Source of the DNA: Adiantum capillus-veneris
Taxonomy: Eukaryota > Streptophyta > Polypodiopsida > Polypodiales > Pteridaceae
Assembly (NCBI GenBank): GCA_014529385.2
Contig: CM043958.1
Coordinates: forward strand, 76,608,669 to 76,672,668
Reading direction: 5' to 3'
DNA: 64,000 nt
Shown in pieces: positions 1 to 10,178 of the stretch. Both the position numbers and the translations under genes were made by a program. A model generated the notes under the pieces. That model made no database searches. It had not been told where the DNA came from and saw nothing but the letters and a program-made list of their open reading frames with translations. Position 1 is the stretch's first letter, and the number at the start of each line of letters is the position of its first letter.

Positions 1-355
1 TGCATCAGCTCTTCAATTTGCTCATAAGGACCAGAGATACCCTCATTCTCCATAAGGCCAAGAAATATTTGTTTCTCATCATGCTCTTCTTCAAGAAACA
101 AGGAGGAAACATCTAGATCACTATCGCTGCTATCTTCCACTTCACTGCCCTCATCCCCATTGTCTTCTTCTTCACTTGAGTACTCTTCTTCATCACTTTT
201 CTCATCAAAATCAGCATCCAAAGATTGCTTTCTAGCCATGTCAAACCTCTTCTTATCACCCCTTCTATTGTAGAGAGTGATGGTACCATGTCCCCAATCC
301 TGTATAGCTTTGGTTGCCTGTAACCATGGTCTTCCAAGGATGAGAGGGAAAGCAC
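1..355 (-). pseudogene. Gypsy element A: protease tail and linker of pol (split part)
   Basis: On the minus strand this stretch reads as the end of a retroviral-type aspartic protease, including the conserved ILGRPWL motif, followed by an acidic, serine- and glutamate-rich linker. The same order occurs in the protease-RT linkers of the other Tat-type elements in this window (B near 14790, E near 33260). It is the continuation of the frame at 6031-7671: the copia element at 356-6030 sits between the two parts, and the reading frame resumes once one copy of the AGCAC duplication is discounted. The window starts before the reverse transcriptase, so the rest of pol is not visible. The frame is open here; the insertion is the only lesion seen. 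Confidence 0.75.
351..355. repeat. Target-site duplication AGCAC, left copy (copia)
   Basis: The five bases AGCAC directly precede the TG end of the copia LTR and reappear at 6031-6035 directly after its CA end. A 5-bp duplication is the expected footprint of a copia integrase. Confidence 0.92.
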
Positions 356-572
356 TGAAGTCGCGGAGCGGAGCGTGGGTCGACTCTCTCTCTCACACAC
401 ACACACAGCTTACACAGTACACAGTACGCAGAGATCTGTTAGAAGGGTTATCTCTCAATTCCTTAGTATTCACAAAGAATATGTTAGTATAAACAAAGAG
501 TTAGAGGTAAGTGAGTTAGGCGGGCGGCCGGCCATATCCGCATAAGAGGCCACTTGGGCTTTAATCCCAACA
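356..572 (-). repeat. 3' LTR of the copia element
   Basis: The 217-bp terminal repeat begins TGAAGTCGCGG and ends CCCAACA on the plus strand, so the element's own reading is TGTTGGG...ACTTCA. It contains a CT stretch and a short CA repeat near 390-405. It matches 5814-6030 except at one base. Confidence 0.95.
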
Positions 573-583
573 ACCTCCCACTT
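573..583 (-). other. Polypurine tract of the copia element
   Basis: On the minus strand AAGTGGGAGGT lies directly against the 3' LTR. This is the usual copia priming tract for plus-strand DNA synthesis. Confidence 0.85.
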
Positions 584-656
584 AAAGTCCAATGTGGCAC
601 TTTAAGTAACTGTAAATCTATGAACATAAATGTACAAAGATTTACATGGTTGCCAT

Positions 657-3600
657 CTATCCAATGCCCAATAACTCACGACAATGCACAAAGCCCTCTC
701 CTGGAAGTCCCTTTGTGAGTAGATCAGCAGGATTGTCCTTGGTGTGGATCTTCAGCAGTTGTATCTGCTTGTCTTCAAGTACTTCCCTAATGAAGTGATA
801 CTTCACATCAATATGCTTAGTCTTCGAATGGAACACTGGATTCTTTGCCAATTGTATAGCACTTTGACTATCACAATATAACTCTGGCATATCTGCATTG
901 ATTCCCAAGTCTGCAACCAATCTACCAAGCCAAATAGCTTCTTTGCATGCCTCATTTGCTGCAACATACTCAGCTTCTGTAGTAGACTGCGTAACACAAT
1001 CTTGTAATCGAGATCGCCATGATATGGCACCTCCAGCCAATGTAAAGACATAGCCTGATGTAGATCTCCTCTTATCCAAGTCTCCTGCATAATCTGAGTC
1101 AGTGTATCCTCTGACACTCAAATCCTGACTACCATAGCATATGCGCATACTCTTTGTATGTTTTAAGTATCTCATGATACCTGTCACTGCCTCCCAATGT
1201 TTCTTGCCGGGATTTGACATATATCTGCTAACCACTCCCACTGCAAATGCAATATCCGGACGTGTAGCAATCATTGCATACATCAAACTACCCACTGCAG
1301 ACGCATATGGAATCTTATCCATTTCAGCCTTTTCTTCCTCAGACACAGGACAATCTTGTTTGCTAAGTTTCACATATGGTGGCAATGGAACACTCAATGC
1401 CTTTCCCTTCTCCATATTGAAACGTTGCAAAACCTTGTCAATATACTCTGTTTGAGATAACCAAATCAACTTCTTTGATTTGTCTCTCTCAATGCGCATA
1501 CCAAGTATATGACTTGCCTCACCCATGTCTTTCATGTCAAACGATTTTGCCATCTTTGACTTCAAAGCTGAAATTTCTTCCAAGTGTTTGCCAGCAATCA
1601 ACATGTCATCCACATACAAAATAAGGATCAGCCAACTGCCATCCTTAGCCTTCTTTGTATATAGACAGTGATCGAACTCACTACGTTTGTAGCCTTGAGA
1701 AAGCATAAACTGGTGGAACTTATGGTACCATGCCCTCGGTGATTGTTTTAAGCCATAAAGACTCTTTAACAACTGGCATACCAAATGTTCCATGCCTTTC
1801 TCAACAAACCCTTCTGGCTGCTGCATGTAAATTTCCACATCTAAATCACCATGCAAGAATGCTGTCTTGACATCCATTTGGTGCAACACCAAATCCAATA
1901 TAGCAACCAATGCAAGAAAGCATCTCAATGTAGTCATCTTGACCACTGGAGAGAAGACTTCATCAAAGTCAATGCCTTGTTCTTGCTTAAAGCCCTTGGC
2001 AACAAGCCTTGCTTTGTACTTTGGCTGACTATCATGAGCGGTGATCTTATACCTGTAAACCCATTTACAAGGTAGAGCCTTTTTGCCCTGTGGTAATTTA
2101 ACCAACTTCCATGTCTGGTTTTTATGCAGAGCTGTCATCTCTGACTGCATGGCCAACTGCCATTTTTTCGAGTCAACCACTTGTAATGCTTCCTTGTAAC
2201 AAGATGGTTCTCCGCAATCTGTGAGCATGACATAATTTAGAGATGGCACATAACGATCAGGTGGTTTGGAGACACGCTCAGAACGTCTCACCACAACTGA
2301 TTCTGCCTCTCTAGCCACTATAGGCTGTTCCTGAGCCTGACCATGCTGTCTTGATGTGCTAGCACTAGGTCCATCTTCCCTGAAGACAACTCTTCTGATC
2401 TCCTCTGTCTTCTCTGGCTTAGCGTGAAACTTGGCTTCATTGAAATGCACATCATTGCTACGAATAAGCTTTCTGGACTCAGGATCCCAAAGCCGGTAAC
2501 CCATCTCGCCCGATTCTCCGTAGCCAAGAAATATACACTTCTTGCTCTTTGGTTCTAACTTATTTCTGAACTCCTTAGGAATATGGCTATAAGCTTCACA
2601 ACCAAAGACTCTGAGATGCTTATACGAAGGTGCATTGCCTGTCCATAGCATCTCGGCCACTGCACTCTTATCCAGAACCCTACTAGGAGACCTGTTGATC
2701 AAATGGACTGCTGTAGCCACTGCTTCCGCCCAAAATCCATCAGGCAACTCAGCATTTGACAACATGCTTCTGACCTTCTCTTGTATGGTCCTATTCATAC
2801 GTTCTGCAACCCCATTCTGTGAAGGATTATATGGTGCAGTAAGTTCCCGCTTAATCCCTTTTGCTTCACAAAAGTCTTGAAAAGCTTTGGAAACGTACTC
2901 TCCACCATTGTCAGTTCTCAAGCACTTCAGCTTCTGACCACTTTGATTCTCCACCAGCTGCAAGAATGTCTTAAAGACCTTGAGCACCTCATCCTTGTGC
3001 TTCAAGAAGTAAACCCATACTTTGCGAGAATAGTCATCTATGAATGTACAAAAGTACGCTGCTCCCCCTAGTGACAAACTAGGCATTGGTCCGCATAGGT
3101 CACTGTGTACAAGAGCTAACCGTTCGTCCCTACGATTCCTCTTTGATTTGTGCGGTTCCTGTGTTTGCTTACCATAAACACAATGCTCACAAAACTCGAA
3201 ATCTTGAAATGAAAAGCCAGGCAAATAACCATAATGAGAAAGTATTTCCATTCCTCTTTTTGACATATGTCCCAACCTACGATGCCACAGTGACACACTT
3301 GGCTGCTCAATCACATTAATTACATGGTTTTTAACCTCTGAAACATGTAAAGTGTACAGAGTTCCTGACTTGCTGCCATGTGCTACAGTCATCGAACCTT
3401 TGGAGATCTTCCAAGCGTTGTTCCCAAAAACTGTCACATAACCCGCATCATCCAACTTCCCTGTACTAATCAAGCTCTTTCGGATTGCTGGAACATGTCT
3501 GACATTCTTGAGCCATAAAGAAGAGCCATTCTGAAACTTCAACTGCACATCGCCCACTCCAAGTATGTCACAAACCTGCTCATTGCCAAGTCTGACATAG

Positions 3601-4631
3601 TCTTTAGTAGCCACATATAATGTAAACCACTCTTTGTGCGGAGAAACATGTAAAGATGCCCCTGAGTCGATAATCCAATCACTCATAGCATGTCCATCCT
3701 CTGCAGTCAAGAAAACAGAATCAAGATTGCTTGTAAGGAAGATGTCACCACCTGCTATACCAGAATCACTGTCTGAACGAGATCCTGTGACATTCACCTC
3801 TTCAATCTTCATTGAACTCTTCTTTTCATCTTGCTCAGAACTCTTTGTTTTGCCTTTTTCTTGTTTCCACTTCGTACAGTCTCGCTTCATGTGACCCTTC
3901 TTGCCACAATGGTAGCATTCTATGTCATCCTTTGACTTCGAATCACGAGACTTACTTCGGTTTTGTGCCTTCTTACCCTTCTTCTCTTTAAACTGTTGTC
4001 TCCCTCGAACGACCAAAGCGCTATTGCCTTTGCCTTTGTCAATGTTCTTCCTGTTCACTTCCTCTGTGAGCAAGCTGCCTTCTACATTGGCACTTGTAAG
4101 ACCTTCTGGCGCGACAGAATTACTTAACGCTGTACGAAAAGTATCCCAACTGTCTGGCAAAGTGATTAAGAGAAACATAGCCTTCACTGAATCTGGAAAG
4201 ACTATCTCCTGTGCTGTTAACTGGCTGAAAATTGAGTGAAATTCATTTAGATGATTTGACATGGCTGTCCCTTCCTTCATCTTCAAATCCACCAATTTCT
4301 TGAGCCAGTAAATCTGAGAAGCAGCACTTTGTTTCTCGTACATATCACATAGCTTTTGCCATACGCCATACGCTGTAGTCTCTTCTGCTACGTTGAAGTA
4401 AACATTTTCTGCCAGTGTCAGCATGATTGTGGAACAAGCTAACTCGTCAAGCTCTTCCCACTCATCTTGAGCCATAAATTCTGGTCTCTCCCCTTTGAGC
4501 TTCAGTGGCTTCACTTGTTTTTTCTGCACCAAAACCTGCCAAATCTGCTTCTTCCAGAATGGAAAGTTTGTGCCATCCAGCTTCTTTATGTTGTAAAGAG
4601 TCTCACTGTGAGAAGATGCCATATCTGCCAA
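657..4631 (-). CDS. Ty1/copia gag-pol polyprotein, intact
   Basis: A 1324-residue polyprotein with no stop or frameshift. Residues 1-230 are a copia gag (UBN2-like). A CCHC zinc knuckle lies at C239, C242, H247, C252. The protease active site DSGA begins at D322. Integrase has HHCC residues near H450, H455, C481, C484 and catalytic D511, D574, E610 (35 residues between the last two). Reverse transcriptase shows MDVKTAF (D920) and the YVDD box at 1006-1009. RNase H has TDSDYAG near D1178, TEAEY near 1219 and CDSQSA at D1254. All expected catalytic residues are present, so the protein looks functional. The start is the first ATG of the frame, before the gag domain. Translation is probably as one product, since no gag-pol frameshift is visible. 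Confidence 0.96.
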   Translation of the reverse strand: MADMASSHSETLYNIKKLDGTNFPFWKKQIWQVLVQKKQVKPLKLKGERPEFMAQDEWEELDELACSTIMLTLAENVYFNVAEETTAYGVWQKLCDMYEKQSAASQIYWLKKLVDLKMKEGTAMSNHLNEFHSIFSQLTAQEIVFPDSVKAMFLLITLPDSWDTFRTALSNSVAPEGLTSANVEGSLLTEEVNRKNIDKGKGNSALVVRGRQQFKEKKGKKAQNRSKSRDSKSKDDIECYHCGKKGHMKRDCTKWKQEKGKTKSSEQDEKKSSMKIEEVNVTGSRSDSDSGIAGGDIFLTSNLDSVFLTAEDGHAMSDWIIDSGASLHVSPHKEWFTLYVATKDYVRLGNEQVCDILGVGDVQLKFQNGSSLWLKNVRHVPAIRKSLISTGKLDDAGYVTVFGNNAWKISKGSMTVAHGSKSGTLYTLHVSEVKNHVINVIEQPSVSLWHRRLGHMSKRGMEILSHYGYLPGFSFQDFEFCEHCVYGKQTQEPHKSKRNRRDERLALVHSDLCGPMPSLSLGGAAYFCTFIDDYSRKVWVYFLKHKDEVLKVFKTFLQLVENQSGQKLKCLRTDNGGEYVSKAFQDFCEAKGIKRELTAPYNPSQNGVAERMNRTIQEKVRSMLSNAELPDGFWAEAVATAVHLINRSPSRVLDKSAVAEMLWTGNAPSYKHLRVFGCEAYSHIPKEFRNKLEPKSKKCIFLGYGESGEMGYRLWDPESRKLIRSNDVHFNEAKFHAKPEKTEEIRRVVFREDGPSASTSRQHGQAQEQPIVAREAESVVVRRSERVSKPPDRYVPSLNYVMLTDCGEPSCYKEALQVVDSKKWQLAMQSEMTALHKNQTWKLVKLPQGKKALPCKWVYRYKITAHDSQPKYKARLVAKGFKQEQGIDFDEVFSPVVKMTTLRCFLALVAILDLVLHQMDVKTAFLHGDLDVEIYMQQPEGFVEKGMEHLVCQLLKSLYGLKQSPRAWYHKFHQFMLSQGYKRSEFDHCLYTKKAKDGSWLILILYVDDMLIAGKHLEEISALKSKMAKSFDMKDMGEASHILGMRIERDKSKKLIWLSQTEYIDKVLQRFNMEKGKALSVPLPPYVKLSKQDCPVSEEEKAEMDKIPYASAVGSLMYAMIATRPDIAFAVGVVSRYMSNPGKKHWEAVTGIMRYLKHTKSMRICYGSQDLSVRGYTDSDYAGDLDKRRSTSGYVFTLAGGAISWRSRLQDCVTQSTTEAEYVAANEACKEAIWLGRLVADLGINADMPELYCDSQSAIQLAKNPVFHSKTKHIDVKYHFIREVLEDKQIQLLKIHTKDNPADLLTKGLPGEGFVHCRELLGIG

Positions 4632-5798
4632 ACTGTTTACTCCTGAGAAAAATCCGGCAGAGTTTCCCCTGTAAACTGGCCTCTGTACACAGTAAACAAG
4701 CTGTAATCAACAAGCTGAACACCTCTCCTCAGGAACTGTCAGTATTTTGAAAATTTTTGACAGAGTCTCCCCTGTAAACTGAGCTCTGGGAACCAAAAGA
4801 TAGCTCAAGAAACAATCATAAATAGCTGACCAATGACAAATCTAAAAAATCCCTGTAATATGTTGTCCTGTAAGCATACACTGTCTCCTCTCTGGGCGAT
4901 GACAGAACCTGTATCTGTCTCAAGACTGAACCCTGAACAATGCCTCAACGGCCTGACGCATAAGATGCAATCCAGTGTCTACACAAAGTCATACATCCTA
5001 AGGGATAAAAGTCGCCGAAGAGGATGCGTGTAGAGGGGAACTCCAGCAACCTAATCCACCTCACACTGGGTAACCCAGCCCCCAGTGCTTGGCTTCAAAA
5101 AACCTCACACACGACCCTCTCAGATGGCTCAGCAAACTGCCCAGAACTAGCATACATCCTATAATAGACCAATCACTGTGTGAGGTGGGTAACCCAGCCC
5201 CCAGTGCTTGGCTTCAAAAAACCTCACACACGACCCTCTCAGATGGCTCAGCAAACTGCCCAGAACTAGCATACATCCTATAATAGACCAATCACTGTCC
5301 TATGACCGCTGCGGCGGTCTGTCTGCTAGCGTGACTCACAACTAGCAGACCCACAATCACAGTACATCAATCTGCAATACATGCCAGTGGTGTCAAGCCG
5401 TCGTATGGCCACACCTCCCCTGGAACCTGGCAAGCACAAGAAGTAACAATGCAGACTGCAATATATATATCTGATGATATATATGTGTACCTGGTCTATA
5501 GATGATGCTCTGAAGACGAATAAGTGATGTATGTCGATGTCGATATTGATGTCGACCACCTCCTGCTTGCCAATCTACACAAGATGGATTTCTTTGCGGC
5601 TGAAATCTATCTTCTGCTGTAGTGCTCAGAACGAAATTCTGAGGGCATAAACGGCTTCGAAAGGGGGGTAAAACCCCAGGTCGCCTGATGGAAACGCTCC
5701 CGGAACGCCGAGTGTGAATTTTCAAACTCCGGATCCAGAATCTGCCGGAAAAGTGCGCGCGCGCGATTGCGCAAATCCGCACTGAACCAAGGCACCAA
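4632..5798 (-). other. Long 5' leader of the copia element
   Basis: About 1.17 kb lies between the primer site and the gag start, long for a copia element. No coding domain was recognised. It contains a 113-bp direct duplication (5067-5298) and two related motifs near 4655 and 4759 built around TCCCCTGTAAACTG. It may hold packaging, dimerisation or translation signals; that is inference. Confidence 0.6.
5067..5298. repeat. 113-bp tandem duplication in the copia leader
   Basis: Two copies (5067-5179 and 5186-5298), offset 119 bp, appear identical by eye. Each starts TGGGTAACCCAGC and ends CAATCACTGT, with a short linker between them. Confidence 0.92.
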
Positions 5799-5811
5799 GG
5801 CTCTGATACCA
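5799..5811 (-). other. Primer binding site (tRNA-iMet), copia
   Basis: On the minus strand TGGTATCAGAGCC begins two bases inside the 5' LTR. It complements the 3' end of plant initiator-methionine tRNA, the standard primer of copia elements. Confidence 0.93.
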
Positions 5812-5813
5812 AT

Positions 5814-6030
5814 TGAAGTCGCGGAGCGGAGCGTGGGTCGACTCTCTCTCTCACACACACACACAGCTTACACAGTACACAGTACGCAGAGATCTGTTAG
5901 AAGGGTTATCTCTCAATTCCTTAGTATTCACAAAGAATATGTTAGTATAAACAAAGAGTTAGAGGTAAGTGAGTTAGGCGGGCGGGCGGCCATATCCGCA
6001 TAAGAGGCCACTTGGGCTTTAATCCCAACA
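5814..6030 (-). repeat. 5' LTR of the copia element
   Basis: The 217-bp copy at the transcriptional start side of the element. It should carry the promoter; no unambiguous TATA box was assigned. Confidence 0.95.
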
Positions 6031-6035
6031 AGCAC
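6031..6035. repeat. Target-site duplication AGCAC, right copy (copia)
   Basis: This matches 351-355 and marks the exact insertion point inside the protease frame of element A. Confidence 0.92.
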
Positions 6036-7671
6036 CAATACCCGCGGGCATAACATGGAAATTGACCAGCACTTTAACATCAAATACATCCACCTCCAAG
6101 TAATTTACAACTCCCAAGCACCTCACCCTTGATTGGTTGGCAAGCTTTATGCGAAAACCTGAATTCTTCACCATGTTGAGTCCCAACTTTGATACACAAG
6201 CTTGAGTAATAACGCATACCTGTGCACCTCCATCAATACAAGCCTCTCCAATGCACTTCCTCTTATGCCATGCATCCATAGTAGGACATATATCAGGTAA
6301 CTCATTCAAAGACAAGACTCTCACTGGCCCCCTTGCAGGCTCCTTCTTCATGGTGTTGACTACGTGCTTCCATTGCCTCTTTAACTTGGGACACATCTCC
6401 ATGAGTTGCCCAAAGGTAACATCAGCCTTTCTACCCACCAAATCAGCCCTTAAACTATAATTTGGTTGCCCTTTTCCCAAAGGAAATTTGGATGCATTGT
6501 AATGTTTCCTCGGCTTTCTCTTCTTCTTCTCTTTACCTGTACCTGTTTCAACCTGTTTCTCTCTTTTATGGCTGGGACTTGCATCACTCATGTCATGATC
6601 TCTTGTAACCCTCTTACCTACAGGCATGACCATAGCTCCCAAATCATCCTCTTTCTTCTCCAAACGGATTATGCTTACCACTTTTGTTTTGCCCTTCTCT
6701 TCTGCTGTCAATCCACTTGGTCCTGCGTCCCCTTTAATCTCAATACCATAATCTTGAGCTCGAGAAGGAATTTGTGGAGGAAGAGGAAACATGTCGCCAC
6801 CCATTCTCTTTGGCTTGTCACATTGAGGGCTTTTATGACCCCATTCACCACAATTGTAGCATTGAAACATATCCCCTCTTCCAGCCATGCCTCTTCCTCT
6901 ACCACCTGTATAACCCTCATTGCTTCCATAACCACGTCCATATCCATAACTTTGACCTCTTCCACCTCCCATCATATGCACACTAAGATTCTTCATAAGA
7001 CCTACAACCTCTTGCATCTCCTTGCGAAAGGCATTCACATAATGAGAAGCTTGTTGATCATAACCTGGCTCCCTGATGAGGACCCTTGGTTGCTCTACCG
7101 CTTTCACTTCAAGCTTTGGCTCCACATTGATTCCAAGTTGATGAAGACGCTCTGCTTTCCACTCTTTATTGTTTGCAATTTCAACTGCCTCCTCAAAGGT
7201 CCTTGGCTGCTTAAGCTCTACCTTCAAGCATAGGTTACTCCTCAAGCTTGCAAGAAACCTGTCCTTCTTCAACATGGCTGGAGGAATTTCAGCCCCCAAA
7301 GATGTACACCACTTTGCCCATAACGCATTGAATGTCTTGACAAAGTCTTCTATGGTTTGGCATTCATCTTGTACTAAGCCTTGAATAGACTGCCATACCT
7401 TTTGTGGGTCTTCCACCAATTGAAAGTGTGTAAGAAAAGCATGCCTTACCATTTCATAAGTCATGACTTGAGGAGGTTGGGCTGATTGTAGCTCCTTTTC
7501 GTAGCCTTCCAACCATTCCCTAGCATCTCCCTTCAAACAGAAGTAGAAGATTCGTAGCACCAACGCTGGGTCTTGCTTGTCGGCAAGAAGGCAAGCAAAC
7601 TCCATTCTCTCAATGAAACCTTTAGAACTTTCATTTGATTTCCCACTAAACTTCGGAAAATTAAACGCCAT
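6031..7671 (-). pseudogene. Gypsy element A: gag and protease start, split by copia
   Basis: The gag frame starts at the ATG at 7669-7671 (MAFNFPKFSG) and is open to the copia junction. It holds a Ty3/gypsy retrotransposon gag domain, with REWLEGYEKEL and later FEEAVEIA resembling the gag of B and E. A glycine/arginine-rich stretch comes next, then a CCHC zinc knuckle (CYNCGEWGHKSPQC, near 6830-6870), a basic linker and an aspartic protease with active site DGGAQVCVI near 6220-6240. The DGGA form is shared with elements B, C and E. The frame continues upstream of this ATG through the primer site into the LTR, so that part is treated as non-coding. No internal stop is seen; the copia insertion disrupts the protein. 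Confidence 0.85.
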
Positions 7672-7710
7672 GTCTTCAAAAACTGTAAACTGAAGGTAAC
7701 TTGAAGCGAT

Positions 7711-7728
7711 TCCTCCGTGGGGGCACCA
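7711..7728 (-). other. Primer binding site of gypsy element A
   Basis: On the minus strand TGGTGCCCCCACGGAGGA lies just inside the proposed 5' LTR. Elements B and C carry nearly the same site (TGGTGCCCCCACTGAGGA). TGG pairs with a tRNA CCA end; I could not identify the tRNA. Confidence 0.6.
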
Positions 7729-7734
7729 AAACGC

Positions 7735-8579
7735 TGTTGGTAAACAAGCAAACTGGAACACTTCTATAGCGATGTCACCCAAGAGCGTTGAAAGAGAACT
7801 ACAAGACACCAAAATCTTCTCAAAATCCTTTTGAAACACCACAAGTCCAATAGGAGTAGACCCTTGGGAATTTACTAGCCGTCACCCACCCAAGAGACTA
7901 TGTCACATAGGAGCAAAACCCTATCAAAGCACGGATTTACAACACATGCCGACCAATGCATATGAAGACAAGAGCCTCTCCTTTCACAGTCAAACATCAC
8001 AAACCCATAACTTCAACATCACTTCCACAATTCATAGATACATGCCCTCCGAATCTGTCTACACACAATTTGCCACTAGGCTGCCATAGCCATAACCCTA
8101 CAAAGAACTAGTCGTAACCTGATGAGCACAACTCCAATTGGGGCACTTTAAAGCTTGAAAAATTACTGGCAAGAAAGCTGAAGATGACTAAAATTGATTC
8201 CATACGCCCCCATGAGCAAAATTGACGCGAACAGAGAGCTGTCCCAGCACGACTACACTTAGAGAAGGCTAGTCGGGGCAAAAAACTGCATCCAAGAGCA
8301 CCAAGGAGACAGAACAAGCTAAAACCTGCAAATTTCTGATCTTTGGCTCAAATTGTTTTAGTTTGTACATGAGTTTTAGTTATATACAAGGCTCACTTCA
8401 AAAAACTCACTCACGGGCACTTACAGTAGCCCGACAGCTGTCACTAGACTAGCGACTTGCAGTGCATGTACATGTGCTTGCTAAAGCAAGCTAAAAAACC
8501 CACAAAAAGAAAGCCCACACGCCCTTTTGACATCGGGCTTCATGTCCGTATGTACAAATTTACAAAAAACGGGGTGTCA
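7735..8579 (-). repeat. Proposed 5' LTR of gypsy element A
   Basis: On the minus strand the segment starts TGACACCCCG and ends ACCAACA, six bases before the primer site. A possible TATA box (TATATAAC, minus) lies at 8379-8386. The partner LTR would be left of the window, so the boundaries rest only on TG...CA ends and primer-site position. The start codon at 7671 is close to the primer site, an unusually short leader. Confidence 0.5.
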
Positions 8580-9192
8580 GAAATGCGCCCAACAACGTGA
8601 CAAATGTGGTTTATCATTGATAATTCCATGTTATATGTTTTTCAATCTTCATACTACTAATCGTGGCACAAAGGCCACTTTTGGTTCTAATGTTGACAGA
8701 TCACAAATACAATCACTTGTAAGTACAAAATTCTCTCAAGAATTGTGAGCTTCAAACTCTAGATTTCCCATGCTTTACATTGTTTTCAAAAAGCTAAATG
8801 CCAAGTCATTAAGTTGCTAAAGTGACATCATTACTTTATTTACTACTAGTATGCTAACTCTATTTCTCTATAGAAACATGTTTGTATAACAAAATACACC
8901 AATTTCTTCATAATAGCATTTACTTATTTGATAGAAAAGTGAAGTTTAACCCGTTGCTATGGTATTGCATATCTTGTAGCTTTGGGCTTACTAGCCCTAG
9001 CAGTATATGCTCGACATAAGGAATCTTAAAATCTTGTGCATTCTCCGTATCCTCATCTCATGCTTAGATACTCCCTATATTTTGGGTCATGGTGTTTATT
9101 TAAACAAGAAGCCTAACCTTCTAATGTATTTTAATAGTTAATTACCTTCACACAGGCACATTCACAATACTTTCCACATCATTATTTTATGA
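8580..9192. other. Anonymous AT-rich spacer
   Basis: No coding domain, LTR, inverted repeat or RNA gene was recognised. It separates the LTR of A from the coding remnant of H and may be a decayed transposon or older host DNA. Confidence 0.4.
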
Positions 9193-9444
9193 CCATTCAG
9201 AGGACCCCTACCTACACACCACATTTATGAAGACCCACCTTCACTTCTAGACCAAGAAGAGCACCTTATCACTGACCAAATAGTTGATCATGACACCACC
9301 ACTACACGTACTGGAATGGTTTATAACCGTTACCTTTTTACTTTCAAGGGCCACCCTAGAGAGGATGCCAAATGGATGCCTGAAAAGTTTTTTCGCAACT
9401 TTCCCGACCTTCTCTACACTTTCCATCACTCACGGTCCAGTTGA
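9193..9444 (+). pseudogene. Chromovirus H: integrase tail and chromodomain remnant
   Basis: An open stretch between two TGA codons encodes the extreme end of a Ty3/gypsy polyprotein. It begins with a short proline-rich linker (EDPPSLLDQEE) and then a chromodomain-like segment (YLFTFKGHP...AKWMPEKFF). Element D has the matching order EDPPEIEDQEE and YLIKFKNYP...ARWM at 55200-55370. Such chromodomains direct integration to marked chromatin in chromoviruses. Everything upstream (protease to integrase core) is missing here. The chromodomain is followed by a purine tract and LTR, as expected. Confidence 0.7.
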
Positions 9445-9480
9445 TTTCTCTATTGAGCAACTGAGGACAGTTGCTATCCC

Positions 9481-9492
9481 TAGTGGGAGGGA
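9481..9492 (+). other. Polypurine tract of element H
   Basis: TAGTGGGAGGGA directly precedes TGTTACGAGAC, the proposed LTR start. Confidence 0.6.
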
Positions 9493-10178
9493 TGTTACGA
9501 GACTGGGCACCCTCTTGTTGTAGTGGTTAGCTGCAATTGGGATAGCTGGCGTAATGGTTAATTATGTGCTGTCTATTTATTTTACTAATTGAGTTGATGA
9601 TGATTTTGTACACTGGAATGCGGGGAGTTGATGAAGAGGCGACGGAAATTACTCTTGGCCATTTTATATTTGCACAGTATCTTAGAACATCATTTTAATA
9701 AGCCACTATGGCTCTGTAAATAGTTGTAGGGGGAACTTCCCTTATGGGTCATGCAAGAACTAATGAGCTTCACTCATTTGCAAAAGTAAAGTGGTTGTAA
9801 AAAGAGGGGCCTCAATTTTTGGCACCTTAAACTCAAAATAATATATTAAATACCAACTCCACAAGAGAGGTGCCGTGGAGTTTGGGGCTAGATTTAGGCC
9901 TTTCTCTTGCAAATTCTCTTCTCTACTCTCTTATGCTATGGTTATTTGCTGTGTACTCTCTAATCTAGTCTCCATCTCTTACACATCTCTTACACTCTCT
10001 TACAAGCATGTCTATGTCAATTCTATGTTTACTATGTGTGTGTGTGTGTGTGTGTGTCATAGTCTAGGTGAGTGTGTGTGCTTGGAAATTGGAAGAAGAG
10101 GTGGATAGGTTGATGGTGATTGCTTGAAAGCTTGTGTTGAATAGTTTAAGCGGTCGATCTCCCCCTCTTCTCCCAACA
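9493..10178 (+). repeat. 3' LTR of chromovirus H (proposed)
   Basis: About 686 bp from TGTTACGAGAC to CTCCCAACA, with TG and CA ends. It follows the chromodomain and purine tract in the right order. It contains a (GT) run near 10033-10057. Its right end abuts the truncated RT of element G at the motif GACCATGTATAC. No second LTR is present in the window. Confidence 0.6.

Larger units (their letters stand above)
356..6030 (-). mobile_element. Complete Ty1/copia LTR retrotransposon, nested in gypsy element A
   Basis: This 5675-bp element has two 217-bp LTRs (356-572 and 5814-6030) bounded by TG and CA, a 5-bp target duplication, an initiator-methionine tRNA primer site, a purine tract and one uninterrupted 1324-codon gag-pol frame. 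The LTRs differ at a single base, in the GC-rich stretch near 526-530 (a C in the left copy where the right has G). LTRs are identical at insertion, so this one is recent. Domain order protease, integrase, reverse transcriptase, RNase H defines Ty1/copia. Short LTRs and the RNase H sequence suggest a Tork/Tnt1-like lineage, but that is tentative. Confidence 0.96.

Noticed and set aside
8527-8748. Possible small gene
   Set aside because: The frame crosses the proposed LTR border of A and has no domain or coding character.
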